Part shown: piece after piece, positions 23,705 through 35,264 of the stretch | Numbering within the stretch: position 1 is the first letter of the stretch | How the letters are laid out: the number at the start of each line of letters is the position of its first letter | DNA from: Maratus speciosus | Lineage: Eukaryota; Arthropoda; Arachnida; Araneae; Salticidae | Length of the DNA: 64,000 nt | Reading direction: 5' to 3' | NCBI GenBank assembly: GCA_963932465.1 | Contig: OZ010793.1 | Span: forward strand, 257,879,525-257,943,524 | The notes under the pieces: generated by a model | The model's input: only the letters and a program-made list of their open reading frames with translations | What the model was told of the DNA's origin: nothing | The model's database searches: none | Made by a program: the position numbers and the translations under genes

Positions 23705-23948
23705 AGACTCTCTGTAAATTTACACTAGTTCTTGGTTAAATGCATTCGATTGAGTTTCACGGCCAAGACTCACTGTAAATTTACACCAGTTCTCGGTGAA
23801 ATGCATTCGACTGAGTTTCTTGGTCAGGACTCTCTGTAAATTTACACCAGTTCTCGGTTAAATGCATTCAATTGAGTTTCTTGGTCAAGACTCTCTGTAA
23901 ATTTACACTAGTTCTCGGTTAAATGCGTTCGATTGAGTTTCTCGGTCA
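23705..23948. repeat. 61-bp tandem repeat, four copies
   Basis: Four consecutive 61-bp units start at 'gactcWctgtaaatttacac' and contain 'gttctYggtKaaatgc' and 'gagtttc'. Differences are scattered single substitutions. Confidence 0.9.
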
Positions 23949-24594
23949 TCGATTTACAGACATTTCCCTTATCTTGTATCTAATTCCCTGTAGGGATTTC
24001 CATGTTTTTATTTAAAAATATTTTCAGCTTTGTTAAAACTTGTAATTCAAATACACACGTTTAAAATTCTTTTGTAATTTTATTAGAATTATTTTTAAAA
24101 AATTTAGTTTCAATTTTTTTATTTATTTTTTCATTCATTTAGTTAGTTAGAATCATAATACATTTAAATACATTGCTTTTATAAGAATTGTGATATAATC
24201 TTAAAAGTAATTTTGGTTAATTAATCTGATTATTTTTGTAAATATTTTACAAAAAATTTTATAATTACCAATATATTTAACCAGTTTTAATGAAAATATA
24301 CACCTAAATTTCACATTATTATTATTTAAAAATTCCAGTATCTCTTCAGATATTAAAGAAGATAATTATTGAAGAAAAGCAATTTTTTGATAAATAACTC
24401 CGTAAATAAAGGATTAAAAAATTAAATTTGATTTAAAAAAATAATAGGTATTGTGTTTAGGTCCAAACGAAATTAAAATAAACCGTTTAAGAAATTTTCT
24501 AACGAATATATTTGAAGCGAAATCTTTGAAAAGCACAAATACAATTGATTTTTCCCCGCTTTATTATAAAGGACATCCTTTATACACCGCAGTA

Positions 24595-24680
24595 ACAGCT
24601 CCTATGGCGCAGTCAGTACGATGTTTTTCTCCTGCCCAGAGGTCTCGGGTTCAAACCCCAGGCCGGCCAGAAGCAAGTTG
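24595..24680 (+). repeat. tRNA-derived sequence (SINE-like)
   Basis: The box A-like 'tatggcgcagtcagta' and box B-like 'gggttcaaacccc' have tRNA spacing. The acceptor and anticodon stems are not convincing. It is inserted within the 23668-25029 element. Confidence 0.45.
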
Positions 24681-25029
24681 TGTAAAAAAATTAAATGGCA
24701 CAGCAGTTCAAATTTGCTTGAATAACTTGATACTTCGAAGTTCTAAAATTCGCTGATTTCAAAAGCTAAGTTAAGTTATTTTAATTAAAAAAATAAATTG
24801 ATTTACAGAGTCTTGCGTATTTTTAATAATGTTAATTTACAGAGTCTTGTGTATTTTTAACGATGTTAATTTACAGAGTCTTGTGTAAATTTACCAAATA
24901 ACTTCTGTGTTATTTAACAGAATCTCTGTTTTTCTAATCTCTGTAATTATACATAAGACTTAAGCTAATGGATTACAATGGATTACCCGTAGATTCTCTG
25001 TAATTTCACAGGAAAGTTTTTAACAGTGC

Positions 25030-26458
25030 ACCTGAACTATTTTCGAATGGCTATTCCTTTTTTTTTACGTTTCTTAATGAATATTTGTAGTATTCTTTCA
25101 TTTCACCCCTCGTAACACATTTATTTATCGATTCAATAAAACTTTATTTAAATATTAGTATGTTAGCAGATGTGTAACATGAATATTCAACTTACGACAG
25201 GGGGCGTGCGGTCACTATTTTTTAAAGTTTGAAAACAAGCCCAAAATGCATTTCTGAAAAATGACTGCAAGAAATTTGATTAACTAACATCCTTAAATTT
25301 TAACTTTCCATAAACTGTTTGTAATTTTTTTTTTTTTTTTTTTTTTTTTTGCGCTGGTATATTTGTTTATTTTCTAGAGTCTTCAAAAACAGATTTTTTG
25401 GCAAATTCTTAGATTTCAGTGCCTGTCGGGATTTAGTGCCTGTCGGGAGGAAAGTATTTTTGTGTCCTCGCGTTATTAGTTTGAAGGTTTTTTTTTTTTT
25501 AATAAAATTCTACAACATCCAACTTGAAGGTATGTGCACACTTTTATTGTCAAATATTAATTTACTCATTATGTCTACAAAATATATACATTTAGCTGTA
25601 CTTTCATGCTTTTATTTATTTTTGTAGTACGTTGTTACGCCAATTATAATGCAATAAAATCCAACACTGTACAAAGGTTACGCCGCGATAACAAGTAATG
25701 GCGCTCGCGTGGAATTCCAAAAGAAGTGTTGCCAGTGGGCAACTTTTTTAAAATTCAAATTTGTTGATTGACATCACTTTTTTGAAATGGTAAAATTTCC
25801 CTGTTTTTGCCTTTATTAATATGTCATTAAACAAGGAGAATTTTACTATTTCAAAAAAGTGGTGAAAATAAAAAAAAAACTTAAATATAAAAGTAGCCCA
25901 CTATATGTCTAACACAATACGTGTGCACAATATGTGTAAAGTGGTTGCAAAAAGTCTGCAGTGGTGTGAACAGCCCACAACAACTACATATGTGACTTTT
26001 GTCTTACTTAAATGTTGTATTCAAATTTTGAGCGCAATTACCCTACCATGTCGGGCATTACCATTCAATCCATTGTTAATTAAAACGATAAAAAAAAATT
26101 CCTAAAACTTTTATGTAAATTTGTTGATTGCAAACTTTTCCTTATGCTTTGGAGTTACACTTCGTTAATAAAATATTGATTTTTTTTGTCTAAATTTGAC
26201 TAGCTATTCATGTTTTCCCTTAAGTGAGCGCCTTTCCCCTACACTTATTACATTGTAAATAATTTGTTGGATAAGCTGAAAATTTGAAGATTCGTGCATC
26301 AGAAATTTACTATATGGAGCATAGTGGAGGATAACATTTTTCATTTTTTTCAATGAATATATTTTGAAACGTTGAATGTTTATTCTTAGCACTAAGCTAT
26401 ATCTTTATAATATATAACTTTTGGAATTCACTAACACTTTAATAATTAGATAAATGTC
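25030..26458. other. Intronic sequence, no supported gene
   Basis: Includes T runs at 25326-25350 and 25490-25500 and the direct repeat 'gtgcctgtcggga' at 25421 and 25437. Nothing else was recognised. Confidence 0.35.
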
Positions 26459-26462
26459 TTAA

Positions 26463-27494
26463 GGGTGTACTCAAATTCAAACTGCTTATATTCTGACTCA
26501 TTTTTAAATTCATTTTTGCTTTCAAACGCATCCAATATCCAATTGGCAGGTTCTCTCTCTTATTCAGAAACTATCACTATCTAATGGCGCATGGGTCGAT
26601 TTTTTGATAAAGGCAGAATAGGGGAGAGACCGGGGAAATGGCGCCACTCGGGGTTATGCCGCCACCCCGCCTAGTTTAAAAACTAACAGCAGTTTGAGAT
26701 AGTGAATGCGCCTGTACTATAGCGGCGAACAATAGAAACAGTGCCTAGAGTGAAAGTGATTTTGTTCGTTTGTTCTAGTGAAAAATTTAGTTTTCATCTA
26801 GTTGCTTCTTATTTTGGAGCTTCAAATGAGTAGAGAGAGGTAAATACCTTTTATTGTAACATTAGGTACTTTAAGATATTACCCGTATAATCTATATGCA
26901 TTCGCCGACATTTTGATGCAATTTGTTGAACAAGTTGGGTTCTTTCGGCTTTGCTGGAGGGATTTCCGATATATTGTCCTCTCGTGGTAACGTCGCCACC
27001 ATGGCGAAGGGTGGCTTTTGACATGCTAGTTAAATTGTAAGCTTAGCACATTAATAAATCTAGCTTAAGAAACATTGTAATTATTCATTATTCGGCTAAA
27101 TTACATTGCTTTCTAAATATTTTCAGTAGGTTATGTTTCCTAGGATCCATTTTATGTATTTACTAGGTCATTAAAGAGTGGCATCATTACCCCGATACAG
27201 TGGCGGAATTAATTTAGTAACCTGGGTAATCTCGCCACTGTACAAAGGTTAAAAGATTTTTTTTTTATGTGTTCTTACTTTACAGTTACGATTACGGTTA
27301 AATTTATACAGATACTAAAGATCATGATTTATCTTTATAGAATTTTTACTGTTAAAAAATAAACATTTTTGTGAGGTGAAAAAATTAAATTCCCTTAAGG
27401 TGTCGCCATTCCCCCGGTCTCCCCTATATTTCAAAAAATGCTGTCAAAGTGGGCATTTAGAACCGAATTTCACGAAGCGATAGTGCTGGAAACG

Positions 27495-27536
<42 letters not shown>

Positions 27537-27728
27537 CTCATACTGAGAAAATGATAGTATATAAGTAAAGTTCTAACGAATTGAACGAAAAATAAATTAC
27601 ACAGGTTACTTATACATCTCTTCAAAAATCCCGTCAGCAACTTTCATGTCCTTACTTAAATGAGTCTGAAAATGTGCCAGAAAATTTCGCGTGTTTGAGC
27701 GTGGAAAAATATTTTTTTGAATACCGCT
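26463..27728. mobile_element. TTAA-flanked MITE, family B, interrupted by another element
   Basis: It starts GGGTGTACTC after TTAA (26459-26462) and ends in a degraded 'gaataccgct' before TTAA (27729-27732). Its body matches 46191-46605 (reverse orientation) and 53044-53448: 'gtcgattttttgataaa', 'aaaaaatgctgtcaaagt', 'ttcaaaaatc'. It is split at 26620/27425 by the element at 26621-27424 and holds a long A run at 27498-27534. Confidence 0.7.
26621..27424 (+). mobile_element. TA-flanked non-autonomous element with GGGGAGACCGGGG ends, copy 1
   Basis: The ends GGGGAGAGACCGGGG and CCCCCGGTCTCCCC are inverted, flanked by TA (26619-26620 and 27425-27426). The insertion lies inside family B MITE 26463-27728. 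The motif 'gtggcgg..attac' or 'cgccac' recurs at both ends and internally (26648, 26990, 27180-27240, 27403), which fits subterminal binding repeats. No transposase. Confidence 0.75.
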
Positions 27729-27732
27729 TTAA

Positions 27733-28626
27733 GTGACCCACTACTGGTCCATTTACCTCATTTATGGATACAATAAAACTTCCTTGAAATTGTGCAGACG
27801 TATACTTTGAAAATTCAACTTACGACAGAAATTTTCGACATTTCTAAAACATGGTGGTGTTTAAAAGACTTCCCCACTTAAGGATTAAACATAACATAAA
27901 ACTAAGTATGATTAGCATTTAAATTTTATTGCTTGTAAGCCTTTTAAGATAAAAACGTTCAAATGCCTGCAGTTTGAAGGATGATTAAATTTTTGTTATG
28001 ATCGAATATGTTCAGATAATGATTTTATGTAGTGTAGATTGAAATACAACATTATGGTGGAATTTATTTTTTTAAGTGCCACCCAAGTTAATGGAATTCT
28101 CCCCAGAGAAACATCCGGGAGACAAAAGAATAAATAGCACGCGAAAAAAGAAGTCATAAAAGATAATGATGTGTTTATTAGCATGTCAAAAAATAGTATC
28201 TTCTATAAATAGCGCGGGCATTCCTGAACAATAGTGGGTGTTTTTGGCAAGTGAAGCTTGAAGGAATCCTTTTGTCATATTATTCTCTTTTCTAATCCTA
28301 CATCACAGGTTAAAAATTTATGCAGTACAAAGACTCATTTCAGAGGGAACTATAAAATTAATTAATTTTCTTTACAGGTGGTTTATTTAATTTATGAGAC
28401 AGCTGTGTCTGAAAGATTTAAAGGGATCTCAAGAAATTTCATAATTAGACAAATAATTTGTAATCGAGGATAAAAAATATTAATAAATTTTTATTAAATT
28501 AGTAAACTTTTTTAACGTTTCTAATCAGACTTTTTTCTTTTAATTCAACGTTTTATAACTGTATAATTATGTAAAACTGAAGAAGCTTAAACTATATTTT
28601 GAAAGCTATTCAGATCAATTTAATGA
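27733..28626. other. Spacer between the inverted element pair
   Basis: No gene. It may include old repeat: 'attcaacttacgacag' at about 27820 also occurs at 25185. Confidence 0.35.
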
Positions 28627-28628
28627 TA

Positions 28629-29440
28629 GGGGAGACCGGGGAAATGACGGCACCTTAAGGGAATTCAATTTTTTTCACCCCAAAAAATATTTATTTTTAA
28701 TAGTAAAAATTCTAAAGCTAAATCATGATCTTTAGTATCTGTATAAATTTAACCGTAATCATTACTGTAAAGTAAGTACACATAAAAAAACTTTCTTTCA
28801 ACCTCTGTACAGTGGCGGGATTACCCAGGATGCTGGGGGTAATTCCGCCACTGTATCGGGGTAATGACGCCACTCTTTAATGACCTAGTAAATACATAAA
28901 ATGGATACTAGGAAACACGTAGCCTACTAAAAATATTTAGAAAGCAATAATTTACCAAAATAATGAAAAATTACAATGTTCCTTAAGATAGATTTATTAA
29001 TGTGTTAAGCTTACAATTTAACCCAAATTGGAAAAGTCACCCTTTGCCATAGTGGCGGCATTACTCCGAGAGGATAATATAGCGGAAATCCCCCAGCAAA
29101 GCCGAAAGAAGAACCGAACTTGTTCAACAAATTGCCTCAAAATGTCGGCGAATGCATGTAGATTACGGGTAATATTATCTTAAGTACCTAATGTTATAAT
29201 AAAAGATGTTTACCTCTACTCATTTGAAGCTCCAAAATAAGAAGCAACTAGATGAAAACTACTTTTTTCACTAGAACAAGCGAACGACGTACAACAAAAT
29301 CATTCTCACTCCAGGCACTGTTTTTATTGCTGGCCGCTATAATAGTGCAGGCACATTCACTATATCAAACTGCAGTTAGATTTTAAACTAGGCGGCGTGG
29401 TGGCATAACCCCGAGTGGCGCCATTCCCCCGGTCTCTCCA
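28629..29440 (-). mobile_element. TA-flanked element with GGGGAGACCGGGG ends, copy 2 (inverted)
   Basis: About 810 bp, the reverse complement of 26621-27424 with moderate divergence. It starts 'ggggagaccggggaaatgac' after TA (28627-28628). The right end is altered (GGTCTCTCCA). Mirrored landmarks include 'cattcgccgacatttt' and 'gcttcttattttggagcttc'. Confidence 0.75.
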
Positions 29441-30963
29441 ACTTAAAAAGAAAAATTCTTTGAAAAATCTATTGAAGCCTTATTTACAAGGGTAAATAAC
29501 TTCTTGGACTGCTAAAATATATTCTTTGTATTGCAGATCTAGAAGCATTCTCAAGTTGAACTCTTTTCAAAAAGCGGATTAAAATGTTAAAAGGAATGCC
29601 CCTGTATTGAAGGGAATTCTATCCCAAGAGAAAATGGGGGCAGAACAATTACAGGGAAATTATTGTTGAGCTTTTCTTTGTCAATCATGGGGAAATGACC
29701 ATTGTCATTGAAAAATTTTAATCTTTAAATGAAAACAACAAAGGTTTTTAGATTCATGATTCCTAGATAGCTATGTTATGGCTTTAAAAATCCGGACAAT
29801 CGGCAATTGGGTAAACATTTATGTATTTATTTATTTATTTTACTAATTCGTATATAAGTTGACCCCCCCCCCCCCCCCCCCCCCACACACACACCTTTTC
29901 AACTCCCAAATTTCGTCAAAAATTCTTCGACTTATACACGAGTATATACAGTAATTAAAAAATATAAGAAAAAGTTAAAAGCATACTTTCCCTAATATTG
30001 GAGAAAAAAAAAGTTGCAAAATGTTCCATACTTCTTTCTTACAACTTTTAGGACAAGATTTCTAAAAAAATATGAATTACTTCAAGAGGACGAAAAAAAG
30101 ATAGCGTGAAATATGTAAAAATGGAAGCAAAAAAGGGCTAACATTTTTATTTTCACAAAACAAACTGCGCCAATAAAAAAATTCAAGTAAATTGAGAAAT
30201 ATATGTTCAGATTATAGCATTTTGAACATGCTGATATATTTAAAAAACACAAACTGGGAAAAATGAATTTAAAGATTGTAACTCTGAATAATTTAAATGA
30301 AATGGATGCATGCAGTAAAGGCTTTTTCGCATATTTATAATTATCGGATATTTACGTGACTTGGCAGATTTAAATATATTTAAAGAAAAGAAGATTGGGA
30401 AACTGATTTTTTTCAGTAAATGAAGGATAGCAAGGTTTACATTTAAACATATATGTGTGCGTGAATTGTTTAGATAAAAACTGTGTGTATTTTTTTAAGC
30501 ATGTTTAGCAACCAAAATTAACCTTATGAAGCGGAAGTTATATTGAATTCGATGTTAACTCATTTTTTCTTTCGTTTTTTAAGCGACAGAGTAGTAGTTG
30601 TTATCCTCGTTAGTTGGAAAAAGCGCTGTAATCAAAAATTTTACCAAAGAATATTCCTCAATACTCATAGTTGTTAAGTTTTAACTAAACGCGATTTTTT
30701 TTTTTTTTCTTTTATCAAAGTCACACGGACAATAAAATTGTAAAAAAGTACGATTTGGTTTGAAAAGGCTTCTTTTCTCATAGCAGATTTTACTTTCCTT
30801 TTCATTACGATATAAAAGTATGATATATTTTATATCATATATTACATATGATTTTATTGATATAAAAGTATGTATGAAAATCACTTATAACCATCCAAAC
30901 TAAGCTAAAATTGCTAAAAGTGATTTTTATCACTTTTAGATTAGTTTGGATTGTTTGCATATT
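29441..30963. other. Intronic sequence with 22-base C run and transposon end
   Basis: The C tract is at 29863-29884. 'cgacttatacacgagtatata' at 29930-29950, mirrored by 'gtatataagttga' at 29851, looks like a pogo-like terminal fragment. A hairpin lies at 30888-30953. No gene. Confidence 0.4.
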
Positions 30964-31291
30964 CAGTGAAACCCGCTTAAGAAGTTTCCCAAGGGAATGG
31001 AAGGGAAAAACTTCTTAAACGGGAAAATTAGCATTTTGTGAAAAAATCAATAGTTTAAATATTGATATTCAGAAGGTTTTTTTTTTTTTTTTTTTTTAAA
31101 TCTTAGTACAATAATACAAAGAGTACTTTCTACAAAACCGAGTTTTCTTAAGAAATTTAAATTAGTTTGCAGACTTAAAAAATTAGCTAATAAAGTAAAA
31201 TTACATAATTACCTTAGAAACTCTTTATTTAATTTAAGACAAGAAATTTCTCTTTAAGAGTCATTTGATATGTTTTTGCAAAGAAAATTGG

Positions 31292-32371
31292 TTATAGTTT
31301 TTTGTTTCTATTTTTTTTTTTTTCGGCAACCTTTAATTGATAACAGTCTAATTGTCTTAAGCTTTTGAAAACTTCTTCAGGCACATTTTCGACACTTTCG
31401 ATAAAACGCCGAAAGGTTTCTAGTCCTTTTACAGCTTCCGAAAAACAAAGAATTTCCACATCTTCTTCCTCAGTTTCACTTATTTCTTCATCTACTGTCA
31501 TTTCACAAATATCATCCACTGTAAGTATTTCATATGGTACTACTTCATCATCTACCGACACATACTCCTCAAACGATGCATTGAAATCCATCTTTTCTTT
31601 GAAGAGTCTTCCAATCCTCCTCAATATCAAATTCATATTCTTCTGTTGATTCCCCATCAAAGAATCCCGCTTTTTAAAAACAACTTGCAATGACAGATTG
31701 GGTTATTAACTCCCATGCAGATAAAATAAAATGAATTGATTCCAAAACGTTCACGTTTTTCAACTCTCCAGTATTGTCAAGTTTTTCAATCATCCATTTC
31801 ACTAGCTTTTTTCTATAATGCTGCTTAAACACTTTAATAACTCCCTGATCCATAGGTTGTAAAACGGAAGTTGAGTTCGGAGGCAGAAACTAGATTTTTA
31901 TGTTGCTCAAGTTTTTCGTGTCTTTGGAATGGGCGGCACGGCACAGTTGTCTACGAAAATGATGTTCCTGTTAGCTTTCCTCATTTTATCATTCAATCTT
32001 TTCAAGTAAGTTTCATAAATTGTAATTGTCATCCACGCAGTCTTGTTGCTTTCATAATCACAAGGGAACGATTTCACATTCTGAAAACATCTGGATTTCT
32101 TCGATTTTCCAACAACTAAAATTGGCCACATCTCAGAACCATCCATGTTGGTACCCAAAAAGATTGTAAGTTATTCCTTATTTCTTTTACCTCCGTGACA
32201 TTTTTCGCCTTTATATGCATATGTTTTATCCGGTAAAAGATTGTAGAAAAGTCCACACCCATCCATATTGAAAATGTCTTTAGGATGATAGCCGGTTATC
32301 AAATCTGGTAAGATTTTCTTCCACTCTTCGATTTCTTGTGGATCGACACTTTTACTCTCGCCTTGTATAGA
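31292..32371 (-). pseudogene. Tigger-type transposase, DDE domain and C-terminus (broken)
   Basis: In the order of reading it shows PKDIFNMDGCGLFYNLLPDK (first catalytic Asp, where families usually have ADETG), then NMDGSEMWPILVVGKSKK, DYESNKTAWM and FVDNCA (second Asp). A frameshift follows, then QPMDQGVIK (third Asp) near 31860-31835 and an acidic C-terminal tail ending at 31292. Open pieces are 31907-32158 and 31292-31690, with stops and shifts between. All three acidic positions remain, but the reading frame is destroyed. It is the second half of the transposase whose start lies at 37742-38135. Family: TIGD4/TIGD6-like by motif, from memory. Confidence 0.8.
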
Positions 32372-32373
32372 AT

Positions 32374-33430
32374 TATCAATTAAAAAACCCCTTAACGGGT
32401 TAAAAGTTTGTGACGCAGCACTTTATCTTATTGCTATAAGAATTTTAAACATGGAACTTAAAAATAGCGATATCAAATTTTAAGTGACGCTATATTATTT
32501 ATTTCATCATTTTATTTTTGTTTCATTTATAATTGCATGCGTAAGAATTATGTTAAATTTAAAAAGATGTATAAAATTTTATTCATTGTTGCGTTATCAT
32601 TCACATTTTTCATAAATTCAAACTATGAGTTTTAAAAGATATGATATCAAAATTTAAGTGACGCCTTGATGTAGCCTTAAACAATGTTTTAAAATTCAAT
32701 TTTAATTATTTTCGATTTGGCTAAATATATTTACACATCTAACTTTTAATTTTCAAAACTTTTGATTTTCAAATACATTGTAATGTATTTATATGAATAA
32801 ATTGATTTATCTTTTGTGCCACGCTATCCAAAATCAAAAGTAAAGTCTATGTAAATGATTTCTTTACGTCATAATATCCATTTGCATATATTTCGCTTAG
32901 TTTGGATACAATGACGCAAAGAAATCACTTACATAAATTTTACTTTTGATTTTGGATAGCGTGGCACAAAAGATAAATAATTTATTCATATAAATACATT
33001 ATAGTGCATTGTACAGGTTCAGTGATAGTGGTATTTTTAACAGTGTATTGGAAAATTTTTGGTTAGATGTGTAAATATATTTAGCCAAATCGAAAACAAT
33101 TAAAATTGAATTTTAAAACAAATTGTTGAAGGCTACATCAAGGCGTCACTTAATTTTGATACCATATCTTTTAAAACTCATAGTTTGAATTTATGAAAAA
33201 GGCGAATGATAACGCATCAATGAATAAATTTTTATACTTCCTTTTAAATTTAACATAATTCTTACGCATGCAATTATAAATAAAACAAAAATAAAATGAT
33301 GAAATAAATAATATAGCGTCACTTAAAATTTGATATAATTATTTTTAAGTTCCTAATTTAAAAATCTTATAGCAATAAGATAAAGTGCTGCGTCACAAAA
33401 TTTTAACCCGTTAAGGGTTTTTTTAATAGA
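32374..33430. repeat. Foldback element, copy 2 (older)
   Basis: Same architecture as 19861-21000: arms 32374-32871 and 32912-33430 around a 40-bp spacer resembling that of copy 1, ends containing 'cccttaacgggttaaaa', and the tail 'atcattactttttt' plus A run to the right. The arms differ at many positions, so it is older. It lies inside the split Tigger element. Confidence 0.85.
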
Positions 33431-34613
33431 TATCATTACTTTTTTAAGTTAATAATAAAAAGATTTAAAAAAAAAATTAAAGACTGATGATAGGAACTCA
33501 TAATCGTGATTTCCATTCACCTTTAATTCCCCCCCCCCCCCCCAAAAAAGCATACCTCGTACTTCAATTGTAAAGAGTGCTATTTGATTTTTTTTTTAAG
33601 AACTTTTTAGTAAGATATGGAAGTAATATACAAAATGTGGGTTATGGTTTGTTTCACAGATATAGAGAGCTTTGTTAGAACTTACTATGTAAAAGGTTTA
33701 CTTTCTTAAGAAAAATATAAAGAAATATTACTCTTTAAACTTTTTTATTTAAAATACAATAAAATTGTAAGCAAAAATATACTTTCAAATAAAATTTATT
33801 TGGGAAATTACTGATTTTTTTATTTTTCAAGAAATAATTTTCCATCATGTAAGTTTTTAATCTATCAACATGTGACATAGCATTTATTGCTACTTTAATG
33901 TAAAGTAATATTTTCAGTTTTCAGTATCATAAAATAGATATGCAAAGCTAATGAGAAATGGGAGGCAGGACAAAGGGTGATGGAATGAAAATTTTGAAGG
34001 ATGTGGGATTTAGATTTTCAATATGAGATAAAATGTGAATAATATATCTCTATTTACCAAATGTGAAACATCACATCCCCCCCCCCTTTGTACTTTAAGT
34101 CAGTAATAAAAGATGATTACATTTAAAACGATTCAAAAATGAATAACTACAAATAAAGAAAGCATCATTTTACTGCTGCATTACAGACAAGAATTATAAA
34201 AAAAGAAAGGATATAAATGTATTTAACACACATAGAGTTAAAAAAAAATTTCAAAATATTGTTGAATTGTACGGTACTTCTTTCAAAACTCTAACTGCAT
34301 TTTTTAAATTGTAAATTAGGTCCTGTTCTGAAATATTAAGATTTTTAATCGCTGCATATTATCACCTAATTTGGGTTTTTTTTGAATTGCATCTTTATAG
34401 GTTTTATAAATCATAATTATGCATGGTTTAAAAAGTACATTAACAACTGAACTTGAAAAGCAGTTTAACATGTTTTTGTTTCTTAATATATGTTCAATTT
34501 TTAGTTGTATTGGGGTAGTAGGATATTAGATTTACTGGATACAACTGTATAAAATGCATAAAATACATTATTATTGCTCTCATTATTGAAAAGAAAGGTT
34601 TATTGTGATATCT
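33431..34613. other. Insert sequence without recognised features
   Basis: C runs at 33529-33543 and 34077-34086. No gene. Confidence 0.35.
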
Positions 34614-34896
34614 CCCCCCCCCCCCCCCCATTTATTGTTAATGCCGAATTTAGCCAATAGATGGCGATACCATGCAGAGAAGCATTTAATTATTGATGTA
34701 TTTAACTAATCGTGTAACAAGCAACTTAAATTACTTCAAAAACATATTTTAATTATATTTTGTACCTTGAAATTTTTAATAGTAGGCAACGGTTTATTAA
34801 TTTACTGAATTATTTAATTTGAGATTTTATTTCAAATGAAAATCAAATTTCAAAGTAATTGCTTAGGAGGCGCAAAGGCCAACACAGTGAAAAAAT

Positions 34897-34967
34897 TTCC
34901 ATGCCCGCACTCGAACCCGGGTCATCAGTACAGCGCACTGACGTTCTACCGACAAAACCACATGGAA
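34897..34967 (-). tRNA. tRNA-like cloverleaf (minus copy)
   Basis: 71 nt. Acceptor TTCCATG/CATGGAA, D-stem GTTT/GAAC, anticodon stem TCAGT/ACTGA with loop GCGCTGT, and a T-arm with one mismatch (CCGGG/GCGGG). Box B has one change. A run of T follows. It is probably a tRNA-derived part of a repeat rather than a host gene. Confidence 0.5.
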
Positions 34968-35193
34968 CCATACCCAGCATGGAAAATTTCTTACTATTAT
35001 ATTATCTACTTTGTTTTTTTCTCTGGAATAATTTATATGTATTAATATAGTTTCTACCGATGCTGGATTTAATTACGTTAATTAAGTTTCGTGTTTGTCC
35101 TATGTCGGTGGCTCACGATAAATTTTCCATCTTGTGCTGCGTATGTAGCCTTGCCAACATATAATAGTGAGAAATTTTCCAGGCTGGGTATCG

Positions 35194-35264
35194 TTCCATG
35201 TGGTTTAGTCGGTAGAACGTCAGTGTGCTATACTGATGACCCGGGTTCGAGTCCCGGCATGGAA
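35194..35264 (+). tRNA. tRNA-like cloverleaf, intact (anticodon GCT by position)
   Basis: 71 nt with all four stems perfectly or nearly paired: acceptor TTCCATG/CATGGAA, D-stem GTTT/GAAC (one G-T), anticodon stem TCAGT/ACTGA with loop GTGCTAT, and T-arm CCGGG/CCCGG with loop TTCGAGT. Box A TGGTTTAGTCGG and box B GGTTCGAGTCC are intact, and TTTTT follows at 35267-35271. GCT would mean serine, but the variable loop is only 4 nt, unlike a serine tRNA. It is therefore likely mobile tRNA-derived sequence, possibly still transcribed by Pol III. Confidence 0.6.

Larger units (their letters stand above)
23668..25029. mobile_element. DNA transposon-like element with subterminal repeats
   Basis: The ends CACTGTTAAAAATTT and AGTTTTTAACAGTG are inverted. 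The left side carries four 61-bp tandem units (23705-23948); the right side carries 34-bp units of 'ttacagagtcttg' (24803-24896), whose core is the reverse complement of the left-hand 'gactctctgtaa'. No transposase was recognised. A tRNA-like sequence lies inside at 24595-24680. Confidence 0.6.

Noticed and set aside
23705..23948. CRISPR-like regular repeat
   Set aside because: The units are contiguous with no unique spacers, in a eukaryotic transposon-like element.
31365..31649. Ser-rich plus-strand open frame
   Set aside because: Antisense of the acidic Tigger C-terminal region.
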